Below, piece after piece: positions 44,139-56,875 of a stretch of 64,000 bases of DNA. The DNA is from Deltaproteobacteria bacterium (GTDB lineage: Bacteria; Desulfobacterota; Binatia; UBA9968; JAJDTQ01): NCBI GenBank assembly GCA_028818775.1, contig JAPPNE010000058.1:20319-84318 (forward strand), read 5' to 3'. The notes under the pieces are model-generated. The model was not told where the DNA came from. It saw nothing but the letters and a program-made list of their open reading frames with translations, and did no database searches. The position numbers and the translations under genes were made by a program. Every line of letters starts with the position of its first letter. Position 1 is the first letter of the stretch.

Positions 44139-44750
44139 TCACAGCGAGAACGACAATTGCACCGGCGCATCCGCCCGCACCACGGGCGCGCGCTCGGGCA
44201 ACTCGGCGAGTTGTGACTCCAGCCAGCGGATGTAGGTGCGGCGGACGGGCCGCTGGCGGATGGCCTCGACGCACAGGGAGCGCACCGGGCGGGCGTAGTG
44301 GCGCCAGTTCTCGCGCACGGCGCGCGGCATGCGCAGGTAGGTGGGGGCGTCGTCGCAGAAGAGTTCGCTGCGCGCCAGGGTCCAGATGTCACACTGGGTC
44401 TCGCCGATGGGAACCGGCTCCCACGCGGGGACTCCGTCCGGCGGCGGCAACTTCGTCAGCCCCTGCAGCAGGTGGGTCAACTCGTGGCCGATGGTGTTGT
44501 GGGTCAGACCCCGTACCCGGAGACGGATGTACAACGGCAGCCGGAACGCCCTGGGAATGAACGCGACCCCGAGCTTGGCCTTCGTATGGCCCACGTGGAT
44601 CTTCATGTTCCGCAATTCGGGGAACTGGCGCACGGACGACACGATCATCCGCACCGCCCGGCGCGTGAGACGCTTCTCCATCTGCGGCGTGAACGACATG
44701 GTCACGCCCATTCCGGGTGATAGCAAGTTCATCGGCGGTTCGCGCGCCAT
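44139..44750 (-). CDS. Uncharacterised HExxH zinc-peptidase-like protein
   Basis: About 203 residues. A zinc-binding HExxH motif lies in HNTIGHELTHLLQGL (about 84-98). The flanks (KIHVGHTKAKLGVAFIPRAF and RSELFCDDAPTYL, where the last acidic residue may be the third ligand) do not match a family I can name with certainty. No signal peptide. The start may instead be at ATG 44732, 44711 or 44699. The intergenic region to lhr (44751-44827) is short. Confidence 0.75.
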   Translation of the reverse strand: MAREPPMNLLSPGMGVTMSFTPQMEKRLTRRAVRMIVSSVRQFPELRNMKIHVGHTKAKLGVAFIPRAFRLPLYIRLRVRGLTHNTIGHELTHLLQGLTKLPPPDGVPAWEPVPIGETQCDIWTLARSELFCDDAPTYLRMPRAVRENWRHYARPVRSLCVEAIRQRPVRRTYIRWLESQLAELPERAPVVRADAPVQLSFSL

Positions 44751-44827
44751 CGGTCCGGCACGGTCCCTGTCCCGTCCCGACGGCCCTGTGCTAAGATGCG
44801 TTGGGTAACCAGGAAGACTCTAACGCA

Positions 44828-49258
<4,431 letters not shown>

Positions 49259-49279
49259 GCGTCCGGGCAGCGGGGCACG

Positions 49280-49387
49280 GTGACATTCAATCCATTTTTC
49301 GACGTTCTTCCCGACGAGAAACGGAATCTGTGGCCCGCGCTCGCGGAAAACCTCGATTCCTTCGTCCTCTACGGCGGCACCGCCCTC
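49280..49387 (+). pseudogene. Truncated AbiEii-type nucleotidyltransferase fragment
   Basis: The frame VTFNPFFDVLPDEKRNLWPA...FVLYGGTAL matches the first 36 codons of the AbiEii-like gene at 55765-56433. By hand alignment about 87 of 108 bases agree. The match stops right at the GGTAL nucleotidyltransferase motif and the frame closes 14 codons later. It is a remnant lacking the catalytic Asp pair, so it is not functional. Confidence 0.8.
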
Positions 49388-49467
49388 TACGGCAACCGCG
49401 ATTGTCATAGTGGCGACTCTCTGACTTGAATAGCTGACAAAGACACCGCGCTTGATATGGTAAAGAG

Positions 49468-49533
49468 ATGGCGAAGGTAACGAGCAAGCTTCAAGTGACG
49501 CTTCCCGGGGTGCTGAGAGAGGACCATCGATGA
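49468..49533 (+). pseudogene. AbrB/MazE-type antitoxin stub upstream of the methyltransferase
   Basis: A 21-codon frame, MAKVTSKLQVTLP followed by GVLREDHR and a stop. The first 13 residues are the swapped-hairpin start of AbrB/MazE-family antitoxins, but the rest of the domain is absent. Its TGA overlaps the methyltransferase ATG (ATGA at 49530-49533). It may be only a decayed antitoxin, or its start region may serve as a translated leader for the next gene. Confidence 0.5.
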
Positions 49534-51722
49534 GCATTGAGCGCCGTTTCGATGTTCCCCTGATTGCAGAGCTGGCGCTCAGGGAGAAACAGATCCAGCA
49601 GAACTATCGGCCGATTATTGGTGTTCACAAGTGGTTTGCCCGTCGTCCGGGAACTCTGTTTCGTGGACTGATGCTCGCGGAGTTCGGGAATGGTCGCCTG
49701 GAGGACGCTTTTTTTCGATCGAATGACCTGTCAGGGACGCGGATCGCAGACCCGTTCATGGGCGGCGGGACGCCGCTGATCGAGGCGAACCGACTCGGAT
49801 GCGCCGTGCAGGGCTTCGACATCAACCCGATGGCGGCGTGGATCGTCCGAGAGGAAATCGAACACCTGGACGTAGCGGCATATGAGCGGGCCGCCCGCTC
49901 TCTGATTGCCGCCCTGGACGCCGAAATCGGTCCATATTTTCGGACATCGTGCCCTCGCTACGGAGACACGAACGTCCCGGTGAAGTCCTTTCTTTGGGTC
50001 AAGGTGTCGGAATGTGAAGGCTGTCGAAAACCATTGGATCTCTTCCCGGGCTATCTTCTCGCCGAGAACAAGCGACACCCGAAAAATGTCTTGGTCTGTC
50101 CAGTCTGCGGCGAACTTAACGAGGTCGACGACCGAAGAAATCCCGGAGATTGTACGGCATGCGGAACCATGCTGACCCAGACCGGGCCCGCCCGCCGAGG
50201 CCGTTGCGCCTGTCCAAGCTGCGGTTACTCCAACGTCTATCCAGGCCAGCTTCAGCAACCTCTTGAGCACCGCCTTTTCGCCATCGAGTACCACAACCCG
50301 AAGCGGAAGACGGGGCACAAGGGCCGTTTCTTCAAGAAACCCGACGCCGAGGATCTTACTCGTATGGCCGACGCTGTAGAGCGCTGGGCACGGACCGTCC
50401 CACGCTTTGTGCCGGACCAGGAGATCCTCCCCGGAGACGAAACCCACCGACTACATCGATGGGGCTACACCCGCTACCGCGACATGTTCAATCCCCGCCA
50501 ACTCCTCGGCTTGGAGTTGAGTTGCCGCTTGGTTGCCGAGACCGGGAACCGCCGCATCCGGCACGCGCTGGCGACCAACCTCTCCGACCTGTTGCGTTAC
50601 CAGAACATGCTTTGCCGCTACGACACCATGGCCCTGAAATCACTGGATATCTTCTCGGTCCACGGTTTCCCGGTTGGATTGGTACAGTGTGAATCCAATT
50701 TCCTGGGTATCGCCAACGGTGGCGGCGTCAACGTCGGCTCAGGCGGCTGGTCCAACATCGTCGACAAGTACGCAAAGGCGAAGCGCTATTGCCAAGCCCC
50801 GTTCGAGGTTCAGCGCCACTACCGGCGTAAAGTAAGAGTTCCCATCGATGGCGAATGGATCGGCGAGAGGCTCAACGATAGCCGAAGAGAGGTCGCCATT
50901 CGTTGCGAGGATGCCGCGGACGTAGAGCTGACGCCGCGAAGTCTCGATGCAGTGTTCACCGATCCGCCTTATTTCGGAAACGTCCAATACGGCGAATTGA
51001 TGGATTTCTGTTATGTTTGGCTGCGCCGTCTGGCCGGCAACAAAGCCGAGGGATTCGACCGCCCATCCACCCGTTCACCAAGCGAGTTGACGGGCAATGT
51101 CACCGAGGAACGCGGCCTGGAACAGTTCACGGAAGGGCTGGCTAAAGTCTATTCGCGCATGGCTGATGGATTGAAGTTGGGCGCTCCCCTGGTCTTCACT
51201 TATCATCACAACAAGCTGGAAGCCTACTACGCAGTCGGTGTCGCCATACTGGACGCGCGCCTTGTCTGTTCCGCATCGCTCCCCTGCCCAGCGGAAATGG
51301 GCGGTTCGATCCACATCCACGGCACAGCGTCCTCCATCATCGACACGGTCTTCGTATGTCGCGCTTCGGGTGCGACACCGAAGCGCTGGCTGTTCGAATC
51401 ACCAGAGCAACTCTCCACGATCCTGAGGGAAGACTTGGAAGGCTTGGAGAGGGCCGGCAGAACGCCCACCCACGGCGATCGCCGATGCATCGTCTTCGGC
51501 CACCTTACCCGCATGGCGGTCTGGAAACTCCGCGAGCGCTGGAACGTCGAACTGTCCACCAGGAGAAAGTTGGCCAACTTTGCCGAGGCGGTCTTGACTT
51601 ATGGCAATCCGGAGCAACTCGTGGAGCGCGTGGCAACCGGTCAGCCAGGGGCACCACTACAGGGATCCTTGTACGTAGCGGACGCACCCGCCGAGGAGAG
51701 ACTGAGTGCCGTTCCCTTTTGA
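49530..51722 (+). CDS. DNA methyltransferase with internal zinc ribbons (probable N6-adenine)
   Basis: A 730-residue enzyme. An N-terminal HKWFARRPGTLFRGLML (33-49) recalls DUF1156-type methylases. The SAM motif is DPFMGGGT at 74-81 and the catalytic motif is DPPY at 478-481. In the 400 residues between lie four CxxC knuckles (162-165, 190-193, 208-211, 228-231), i.e. two zinc ribbons, probably part of target recognition. The next gene overlaps by 17 bp and encodes a PD-(D/E)xK nuclease, so it should protect host DNA. GC content and codon style are somewhat less extreme than in the neighbours, as in other acquired genes here. Confidence 0.88.
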   Translation: MSIERRFDVPLIAELALREKQIQQNYRPIIGVHKWFARRPGTLFRGLMLAEFGNGRLEDAFFRSNDLSGTRIADPFMGGGTPLIEANRLGCAVQGFDINPMAAWIVREEIEHLDVAAYERAARSLIAALDAEIGPYFRTSCPRYGDTNVPVKSFLWVKVSECEGCRKPLDLFPGYLLAENKRHPKNVLVCPVCGELNEVDDRRNPGDCTACGTMLTQTGPARRGRCACPSCGYSNVYPGQLQQPLEHRLFAIEYHNPKRKTGHKGRFFKKPDAEDLTRMADAVERWARTVPRFVPDQEILPGDETHRLHRWGYTRYRDMFNPRQLLGLELSCRLVAETGNRRIRHALATNLSDLLRYQNMLCRYDTMALKSLDIFSVHGFPVGLVQCESNFLGIANGGGVNVGSGGWSNIVDKYAKAKRYCQAPFEVQRHYRRKVRVPIDGEWIGERLNDSRREVAIRCEDAADVELTPRSLDAVFTDPPYFGNVQYGELMDFCYVWLRRLAGNKAEGFDRPSTRSPSELTGNVTEERGLEQFTEGLAKVYSRMADGLKLGAPLVFTYHHNKLEAYYAVGVAILDARLVCSASLPCPAEMGGSIHIHGTASSIIDTVFVCRASGATPKRWLFESPEQLSTILREDLEGLERAGRTPTHGDRRCIVFGHLTRMAVWKLRERWNVELSTRRKLANFAEAVLTYGNPEQLVERVATGQPGAPLQGSLYVADAPAEERLSAVPF

Positions 51723-52737
51723 AGTCGGTTTCGACGAGCTCCAATCCGACCTGGACGGGTATGTGGACGCCGTTTTCGCGTGTCTCGAATCAGAGTTCCT
51801 GGTCATGCCGAAAGGCAAGGGTTTCGTCGAATTCTCGACATTTGAAAACGGATATGAAGCGCTGAAACGTGCCACCGGCGGTTTCCGGGAGGTCACGCCA
51901 GAGAAGGTTGCGTCGGCCGTCTTTGAGGTCCCGATCTCACTGGTTGTCCTTCGCTGCATGCTGGGGTTCACTCCGCCGGAGTGGGCGTACTACGCTAGCC
52001 GACACACCGGCGTCACCGTCACCCAAGGCGCCGCGCGAGCCATCGACCGCAAACTTCGAATGCAACCCGGGGAGGCCTTGCCAAAAAGCGGGACGGCGAC
52101 GGAACGGCGTATTCACGCGCTGATCGCAGCCGCTTGCCACATCATTCAAACTGGCGCGCCCGGAAATTCACCCGGCGAACTTCACAGGTTCGACAAGGCT
52201 GATACCAAGGCCGGACTTGCCAGCCTACAGTCATTGGCGGATATGGGCGTTCCTTACTCCATCCTGCTCTACGAACGCCTGCTCGGCCGGCCGTTTGCCG
52301 GGCATCGGGACTCCATCAGCGAACTGGTCGGAAACATCGTCGAGAACGCCATAGAGGACGTCCTGTCCCGCGCTGGCATAAGCTTTCGCAAAACCAAGCG
52401 GGCGGAGCGGTTGCCCGGATTCGACCAAGCCCCTGATTTCGTGATCCCCAATGAGTTCAACCCAAAGGTCGTCATCGAGGCCAAGCTCACCGAAGACGAC
52501 GGTACTGCCCGCGACAAGGTAACACGCGTCCAACATCTCGGCACGCTGAGCATGGAAGGGCAACCCGCAGGCCGCCCCCGGTTCGAAGTAGTGGCCTGTA
52601 TCGCGGGACGCGGCTTTGGCGTCCGCCGTGAAGACATGAAAAAGCTGCTTCTCTCAACCCGCGGCAAGGTCTTCACGCTGCAGAACCTTCATCAACTCGT
52701 GGATCACACGCGTCTTGCGGACTTCCGCTCCAGGTAG
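51706..52737 (+). CDS. PD-(D/E)xK restriction endonuclease partner
   Basis: A 343-residue protein. The nuclease core is in the C-terminal half: PD at 243-244 (GFDQAPDFVIP), then E258-A-K260 (KVVIEAKLTEDDGTARDKVTRVQHL). The N-terminal 190 residues are helical and not recognised. GTG start with gaggag 4-9 bases upstream, overlapping the methyltransferase by 17 bp, the standard layout of a type II restriction-modification pair. The target site cannot be read from the sequence. Confidence 0.85.
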   Translation: MPFPFEVGFDELQSDLDGYVDAVFACLESEFLVMPKGKGFVEFSTFENGYEALKRATGGFREVTPEKVASAVFEVPISLVVLRCMLGFTPPEWAYYASRHTGVTVTQGAARAIDRKLRMQPGEALPKSGTATERRIHALIAAACHIIQTGAPGNSPGELHRFDKADTKAGLASLQSLADMGVPYSILLYERLLGRPFAGHRDSISELVGNIVENAIEDVLSRAGISFRKTKRAERLPGFDQAPDFVIPNEFNPKVVIEAKLTEDDGTARDKVTRVQHLGTLSMEGQPAGRPRFEVVACIAGRGFGVRREDMKKLLLSTRGKVFTLQNLHQLVDHTRLADFRSR

Positions 52738-52840
52738 AACCGTTCCGCGCGTCCGCAACTTGGAAAACTCTGACGGGCGGCGTGTCCTTGGACCCGTGTG
52801 CTAAGTAGTCTCGCCAAAATAAATTGGTCAATCAAGGATG

Positions 52841-53158
52841 TTATCTGAGAAACACAATGTAATTCCACTCGCCATGGAATGCGTCGCGCTTGATGGACAG
52901 AGTGTCCATATGCTCGTCGTTCACCTACCGACCGGTCGGGTAGTAGCCCTGGTCCAGCTCCCAGCGGATGGCGAGGCCGCCCCTGGTGATCGTGGCGCCG
53001 ATCAGATTGACCACCACCTCGTGGCTCACTAGCGGTCGGCCGCGCCAGTTCTCGGTGATGTGACAGGACATCCGGTGCTCGATCTTGTCCCATTTTCTGG
53101 TGCCGGGCGGGAAGTGAGACACCGAGATACACAGCCCGATCGCGGTCGGCCAGCTTCT
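52841..53158 (-). pseudogene. ISAzo13-type transposase C-terminal remnant
   Basis: Minus-strand translation gives ISVSHFPPGTRKWDKIEHRM then ITENWRGRPLVSHEVVVNLI and, after a stop at 52925-52927, SIKRDAFHGEWNYIV. This is the C-terminus of the ISAzo13 (DDE) transposase family. It has an in-frame TAG where the family has Lys, and the QKLAD segment at about 53145-53158 is in another frame. Only about the last 100 codons remain, so it is inactive. Confidence 0.8.
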
Positions 53159-53159
53159 G

Positions 53160-53915
53160 CTATGCCCTCGCAGAGGAGCAATTCGGGGCGCGGCACCAGA
53201 TCCACCCCTCTCGGCTCGCGACGTCGATGTTTGGAGGCTGGGTGGCGTCACCGCGGACAAAGTCCGCCGCCGCCAAGACGCATACCGCAGCATCCAAAGC
53301 GTCGGCGTTGGCGATTACCGCATCCCAACAATCCCCGGCAAAGGAAACACCTGGTAGGCTCCTTGCGATTTCTTCGCGGCCGCGTCTGTGATCGGGGTTG
53401 TTCTTGCGCTTGTATCGATCACAACGTATGCAATGCGACTTCAACGTCGCGGCGGGATAAACCTCGATTGCTTGGACGCCCCCAAGATTGTCATGGCACC
53501 AAGCGAGTGGGATTGGGTTGTCAGTACTTTCTCGTAAGAATTCCAGTTCTTTTAGTGCGGCGTGAGCGGTGCGTGCGATGCGGTTCGCACCCACGTCAAG
53601 CGGTTGCTTGCCAAGCCGATTGTGAATATCCCGATCAGTCGAACGACGGAACATATCGTTCGGGCAATTGCCGACCGGGTTGCCGGCTGAGTGTTCATGG
53701 AGCGCTTCGCTAAGCGCGATAGGCCAACCTAGCGGGGCGTCGAGGGCTACCAGGACATCTTGGCCCGCAAAGTTCAACACCCACTCGATCACTCGGCCCC
53801 AAGGGTTACTGTCCCCCGCATAGATCTCCAGAACTTCTACCGGATCCCCCATCTCAGCAAGGGCGATTCCTACATCGCGCGGTTTCGTGGCGCAGTCGAT
53901 GCCGACAAGATACAT
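53160..53915 (-). CDS. DUF429 protein (predicted RNase H-like)
   Basis: A 251-residue DUF429 member: MYLVGIDCATKPRDVGIAL at the start carries the first acidic residue of an RNase H-like fold, VLVALDAPLGWP the second, and ANADALDAAVCVLAAADF near the end the third. REGWIW is the usual C-terminal block. The function is unknown; a nuclease is predicted from fold. Its stop abuts the transposase remnant. It shares strand with the PD-(D/E)xK gene upstream (254-bp gap). Confidence 0.85.
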   Translation of the reverse strand: MYLVGIDCATKPRDVGIALAEMGDPVEVLEIYAGDSNPWGRVIEWVLNFAGQDVLVALDAPLGWPIALSEALHEHSAGNPVGNCPNDMFRRSTDRDIHNRLGKQPLDVGANRIARTAHAALKELEFLRESTDNPIPLAWCHDNLGGVQAIEVYPAATLKSHCIRCDRYKRKNNPDHRRGREEIARSLPGVSFAGDCWDAVIANADALDAAVCVLAAADFVRGDATQPPNIDVASREGWIWCRAPNCSSARA

Positions 53916-54169
53916 AAGGAAACCCCATCCGATGCGGAACGAGTTATGGAATTATGGCTTGACGGTTGACGATTCGCAACAGGATGGACCGAACGGCTCC
54001 TCCGACAAACCGCGGACGACTCAAACGGACATGGGTTCGGTCTGGAGGCAGGCCCTATAACGCGTGAAGGACATTCCAGACCGTCGCTGCCTCCACAGTC
54101 GCCGTATCCTCCACTGCCCCTTTGAGATGAAAACCGCCCACAACGCCCCGACCCTTGCTTGGGTCCGCT
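53916..54169. other. Intergenic region with overlapping inverted repeats
   Basis: 254 bp between two minus-strand genes. Two inverted repeats share bases: CGGTCTGGA (54038-54046) with TCCAGACCG (54075-54083), and GGAGGCAG (54044-54051) with CTGCCTCC (54087-54094). They cannot both form. No convincing gene or T-run is present. Confidence 0.4.
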
Positions 54170-55066
54170 TCAATTCAGCTTGATATCCTGCGCCTTGCCT
54201 TTGAGTAGAACTCTTTGCCTCCCAAGAACTTCCACCAACCTTTGCCGATGCCCTTTCCAGACTCTTCCGTCTCGCTGGGCCGCATCGAAACCGAACACCA
54301 CGAGCCTCGGTTTCGCGTCTATGGACAGCGGTTTCTCTGCGATGCTCTCGAGCAACGCGTGGCGCTCCGGACGCCGTTTCGCTACGCCGCGCAGACACCG
54401 GAGGTTGCGGCAGACGTGGCGGTAGCGGTCGACTATTCTCGCGCGATTCTGATCAAGAAGCGCCGAGTACTCGCGAATCTGCTCAATGACTCTTGGCGTC
54501 CTCCCCTTCTCAGCCCGGAGGTCGCGGTTGGCGAAACGCTTCGCCTCGAAGAAGACGACGGTCGCCCCGTCGTCCGAGACCTGGAGTGCCGCGAAGTCCA
54601 CGCGCGGAGCCGAGGGCCGCGTCTCCGCCGTTCTCGGGAGCCCGAACCCGATCTCCACGTCGAGGATGTTCGGGTTTACGTCAATGACCCTTTGAACGCC
54701 GGCCTTCTCCTCGCCCACGTAGGCGTTTGCCGCCCGCTTTATATCCTTCACCTCTTTCGGCGACTCCACAAACAGCGACGAGGCATCTTCCGGGAAACGA
54801 TACGCTCCGTCGACGAATCCCACATAGGGGTCGTCAACCGAAGGGCGCAGAAGGTATTTGTAGTGGGTCCGGCCGACCACCGCCCCTGCCTCACACCATA
54901 TCTCAGCCAAGCTGCACCCGTGATAGTACACATTCAAGCGGTTGTCGCGGATAGCCACGAACAGTTCCCTATCGTCGACGAACGCGCGCCACCAACCGCC
55001 CTTGGCGTATTCCATGTTCAGGCATTCGACGAACTCGTCATCAAGACCGCGATCGAACGTCGCCAT
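54170..55066 (-). CDS. Stand-alone PD-(D/E)xK nuclease-like protein
   Basis: A 298-residue protein. Candidate active-site residues are E138, D157 (PRVDFAALQV), E174-A-K176 (VVFFEAKRF) and Q196 (VIEQIREYSALL), a good PD-(D/E)xK pattern. The N-terminal 100 residues (ELFVAIRDNRLNVYYHGCSLAEI) form a separate domain. No methyltransferase is paired directly with it. The ATG at 55066 has aggagg 5-10 bases upstream; the longer frame to 55207 is rejected. Family name not recognised. Confidence 0.8.
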   Translation of the reverse strand: MATFDRGLDDEFVECLNMEYAKGGWWRAFVDDRELFVAIRDNRLNVYYHGCSLAEIWCEAGAVVGRTHYKYLLRPSVDDPYVGFVDGAYRFPEDASSLFVESPKEVKDIKRAANAYVGEEKAGVQRVIDVNPNILDVEIGFGLPRTAETRPSAPRVDFAALQVSDDGATVVFFEAKRFANRDLRAEKGRTPRVIEQIREYSALLDQNRARIVDRYRHVCRNLRCLRGVAKRRPERHALLESIAEKPLSIDAKPRLVVFGFDAAQRDGRVWKGHRQRLVEVLGRQRVLLKGKAQDIKLN

Positions 55067-55429
55067 CTTTCCTCCTGCCCCCCACCAAAGACCAAACGGA
55101 AACCACCATACCGAGCCGAAAGGGTATCCACGACGCCAGCCCGCCGGAGAGGTTACCACAGCGGTAGCTGTGCAGGCCACCAAGCGGCGGTAGCCGCACC
55201 TAGCCAAAGTTTAACAGAGGTAACCAGAGTCATTATCTGGAACGCCCGTACGTACGCGGAAGTCAATGGGCTCAACGAACCTGTCGGAGGATTTCAGCAC
55301 CGTCGCATGTACGGGACCGTAAGGGTCCGCAATCCATTCGCCGCGCAGTAATTCACTCGGAACGATGCACGCACAGCAGACGCTGGGACGCTTGTTGCAA
55401 ACGGCACTGCAAGCCTGCATTCTGGACCG
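55067..55429. other. Intergenic region without assignable gene
   Basis: 363 bp between the nuclease start and the AbiE-like operon. Both strands have short protein-like stretches (for example minus-strand sequence around 55211-55350), but no start, ribosome site or family match. It may be a decayed gene. No clear promoter seen. Confidence 0.35.
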
Positions 55430-55768
55430 ATGGAGACGAAGCCGCACGTTGAGGAACGCAACCTCGACCCTTTGACTAGTGACACGCGCGCACCGTCCAT
55501 GGCCAGGAAGTACGTCTGGTGGCAACCGCCGGAACGCACTTTGGCGGACCGGCCACTGTTCCTGGCGCAGATGATGAACGTCGGCACCGCCGACGACATC
55601 CGCTGGCTGCTGTCGCTGGTCTCCAATTCCGAATTGCGGGAAGTGCTGCGCGATCCACCCATCGGCATTTTCAATCCCCGCTCCTGGAATTTCTGGCATC
55701 TCCGCCTAGGATTGACCCCGCCTCCCGAGTTGCCTGTGCGACGTCTGCCCCCGGAGATCCCGCGGTGA
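55430..55768 (+). CDS. Small partner protein (antitoxin candidate) of the AbiEii-like gene
   Basis: A 112-residue protein with ARKYVWWQPPERTLADRPLFLAQMMNVGTADDIRWLL and FNPRSWNFWHLRLGL. Short proteins of this pattern are found directly upstream of AbiEii-type nucleotidyltransferases. Its stop overlaps the next start (GTGA, 55765-55768). Start could also be ATG 55499 (MARKYVWW). The role of antitoxin is inferred from position; no DNA-binding motif is obvious. Confidence 0.78.
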   Translation: METKPHVEERNLDPLTSDTRAPSMARKYVWWQPPERTLADRPLFLAQMMNVGTADDIRWLLSLVSNSELREVLRDPPIGIFNPRSWNFWHLRLGLTPPPELPVRRLPPEIPR

Positions 55769-56433
55769 CGTTCAAGCCGTTCCTGGACGTTCTTCCTGAC
55801 GAGCAACGGAGCTTGTGGCCCGCACTCAAGGACATCCCCGACTCCTTCGTCCTTTACGGCGGCACTGCTCTCGCGCTGCGATTGGGCCACCGCGCGTCGG
55901 TCGACTTCGACTTCTTCTCGTCGGACCCCGTTGACTTCGACCTCCTGTTCCGCCTCCCTTTCATGACACAGGCTGACGTGCTCCAAAGGGCACCTGACAC
56001 GTTGACCGTCTCTACTTCACCCCGCACTGCAACGAATCCGGTGAAAGTCTCTTTCTTCGGCGGCATCGACACAGGCCGCGTGGGAAGTCCGGAGATGACG
56101 GAGGACGGAGTGTTGCGGGTGGCCTCACTGTTGGACCTGTTCGGGACGAAGCTCAAGGTGCTGCTGCAACGTGTCGCGGCCCGCGATTATCTCGATCTGG
56201 CGGCTATTCTGCGAACCGGCGTGCCGCTCAAAGAGGGACTCGGCGCGGCGGGAACCCTTTACGGACAGCAGTTTCCTCCAACCGAAGCGGTCAAGGCCCT
56301 GTCCTACTTCAACGAAGGCGACGCCACGAACGTGGATCCGGCAACGCAGGCCTTCCTTTCGAAGCAGGCGGCCGCCTGGGACTTTACCACAGCCGAGATT
56401 GTCAAGGTGGCCGACTCTCTGGGTACTGTGTGA
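55765..56433 (+). CDS. AbiEii/AbiGii-family nucleotidyltransferase (toxin)
   Basis: A 222-residue protein of the AbiEii (DUF1814) nucleotidyltransferase family. The motif GGTALALRLGHRASVDFDFF covers residues 32-51, with the catalytic pair D47 and D49. Family members act as type IV or MenT-like toxins that modify tRNA and cause abortive infection. GTG start overlapping the partner gene. A truncated relative lies at 49280-49387. Confidence 0.9.
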   Translation: MTFKPFLDVLPDEQRSLWPALKDIPDSFVLYGGTALALRLGHRASVDFDFFSSDPVDFDLLFRLPFMTQADVLQRAPDTLTVSTSPRTATNPVKVSFFGGIDTGRVGSPEMTEDGVLRVASLLDLFGTKLKVLLQRVAARDYLDLAAILRTGVPLKEGLGAAGTLYGQQFPPTEAVKALSYFNEGDATNVDPATQAFLSKQAAAWDFTTAEIVKVADSLGTV

Positions 56434-56494
56434 ATTTGAAATCGAGCGCCGGCAAAGGGCGGTGGTAGGCTCCTCCTCAGAAAGGAGGTGCCCC

Positions 56495-56650
56495 ATGCCC
56501 GAATGCGGTTGCACGAACGAGAAGCCCTGCGAATGCGAGGGCTGTCAGGAGAAGGATGCCCTGATCCGCATCCTCTACGGGAAGGTCGACGAGCTCGAGA
56601 AGGCCCTGAAGGAGAGCGCCCAGCTCAACTCAGCGGCGACGAGGCACTGA
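56495..56650 (+). CDS. Small Cys-rich protein
   Basis: A 51-residue protein, MPECGCTNEKPCECEGCQEKD then an amphipathic helix ILYGKVDELEKALKESAQL. Six Cys in the first 18 residues suggest metal binding. A perfect ribosome site (aaaggaggtg, 56481-56490) supports real expression. Its stop directly abuts the stop of the convergent gene 56651-56875. Function unknown. Confidence 0.72.
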   Translation: MPECGCTNEKPCECEGCQEKDALIRILYGKVDELEKALKESAQLNSAATRH

Positions 56651-56875
56651 TCAACTGAAGAGCCGCTGGTCGACGAGCTCTTCGGCGGTGAGCCGGGGAA
56701 CCTTGGATCGGATCAGACGGTCCATGTCTGCAAACCTCTGCCAGCGCCGGGAGTGGTGCTCCAGGGCGCCCGCCATGCTGCGAGTGTCAAAGAGGTCGTC
56801 GAGGCGATGGGAACGACGGAAGCGGCCCTCCGCGACGTCGAGGCGGTATTCGAGTTCAGCTTGAGTGAGGAGCAT
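56651..56875 (-). CDS. Small uncharacterised protein
   Basis: A 74-residue, charged, mostly helical protein (MLLTQAELEYRLDVAEGRFRR ... TAEELVDQRLFS). ATG at 56875 has gggaggg 5-11 bases upstream; the longer frame to 56911 lacks one. No family recognised. Convergent with the Cys-rich gene, with which it may share origin in this island. Confidence 0.6.
   Translation of the reverse strand: MLLTQAELEYRLDVAEGRFRRSHRLDDLFDTRSMAGALEHHSRRWQRFADMDRLIRSKVPRLTAEELVDQRLFS

Noticed and set aside
41404..44274. A 956-codon minus-strand frame across the RND pump and binding protein
   Set aside because: Antisense shadow of two recognisable plus-strand genes; composition typical of GC-skewed non-coding frames.
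52704..53132. A 142-codon minus-strand frame over the transposase remnant
   Set aside because: The adjacent frame gives the recognisable ISAzo13 sequence; this one is its shadow.
54021..54398. A 125-codon minus-strand frame at the end of the nuclease gene
   Set aside because: Most of it overlaps the nuclease in a different frame, and no family or ribosome site is visible.
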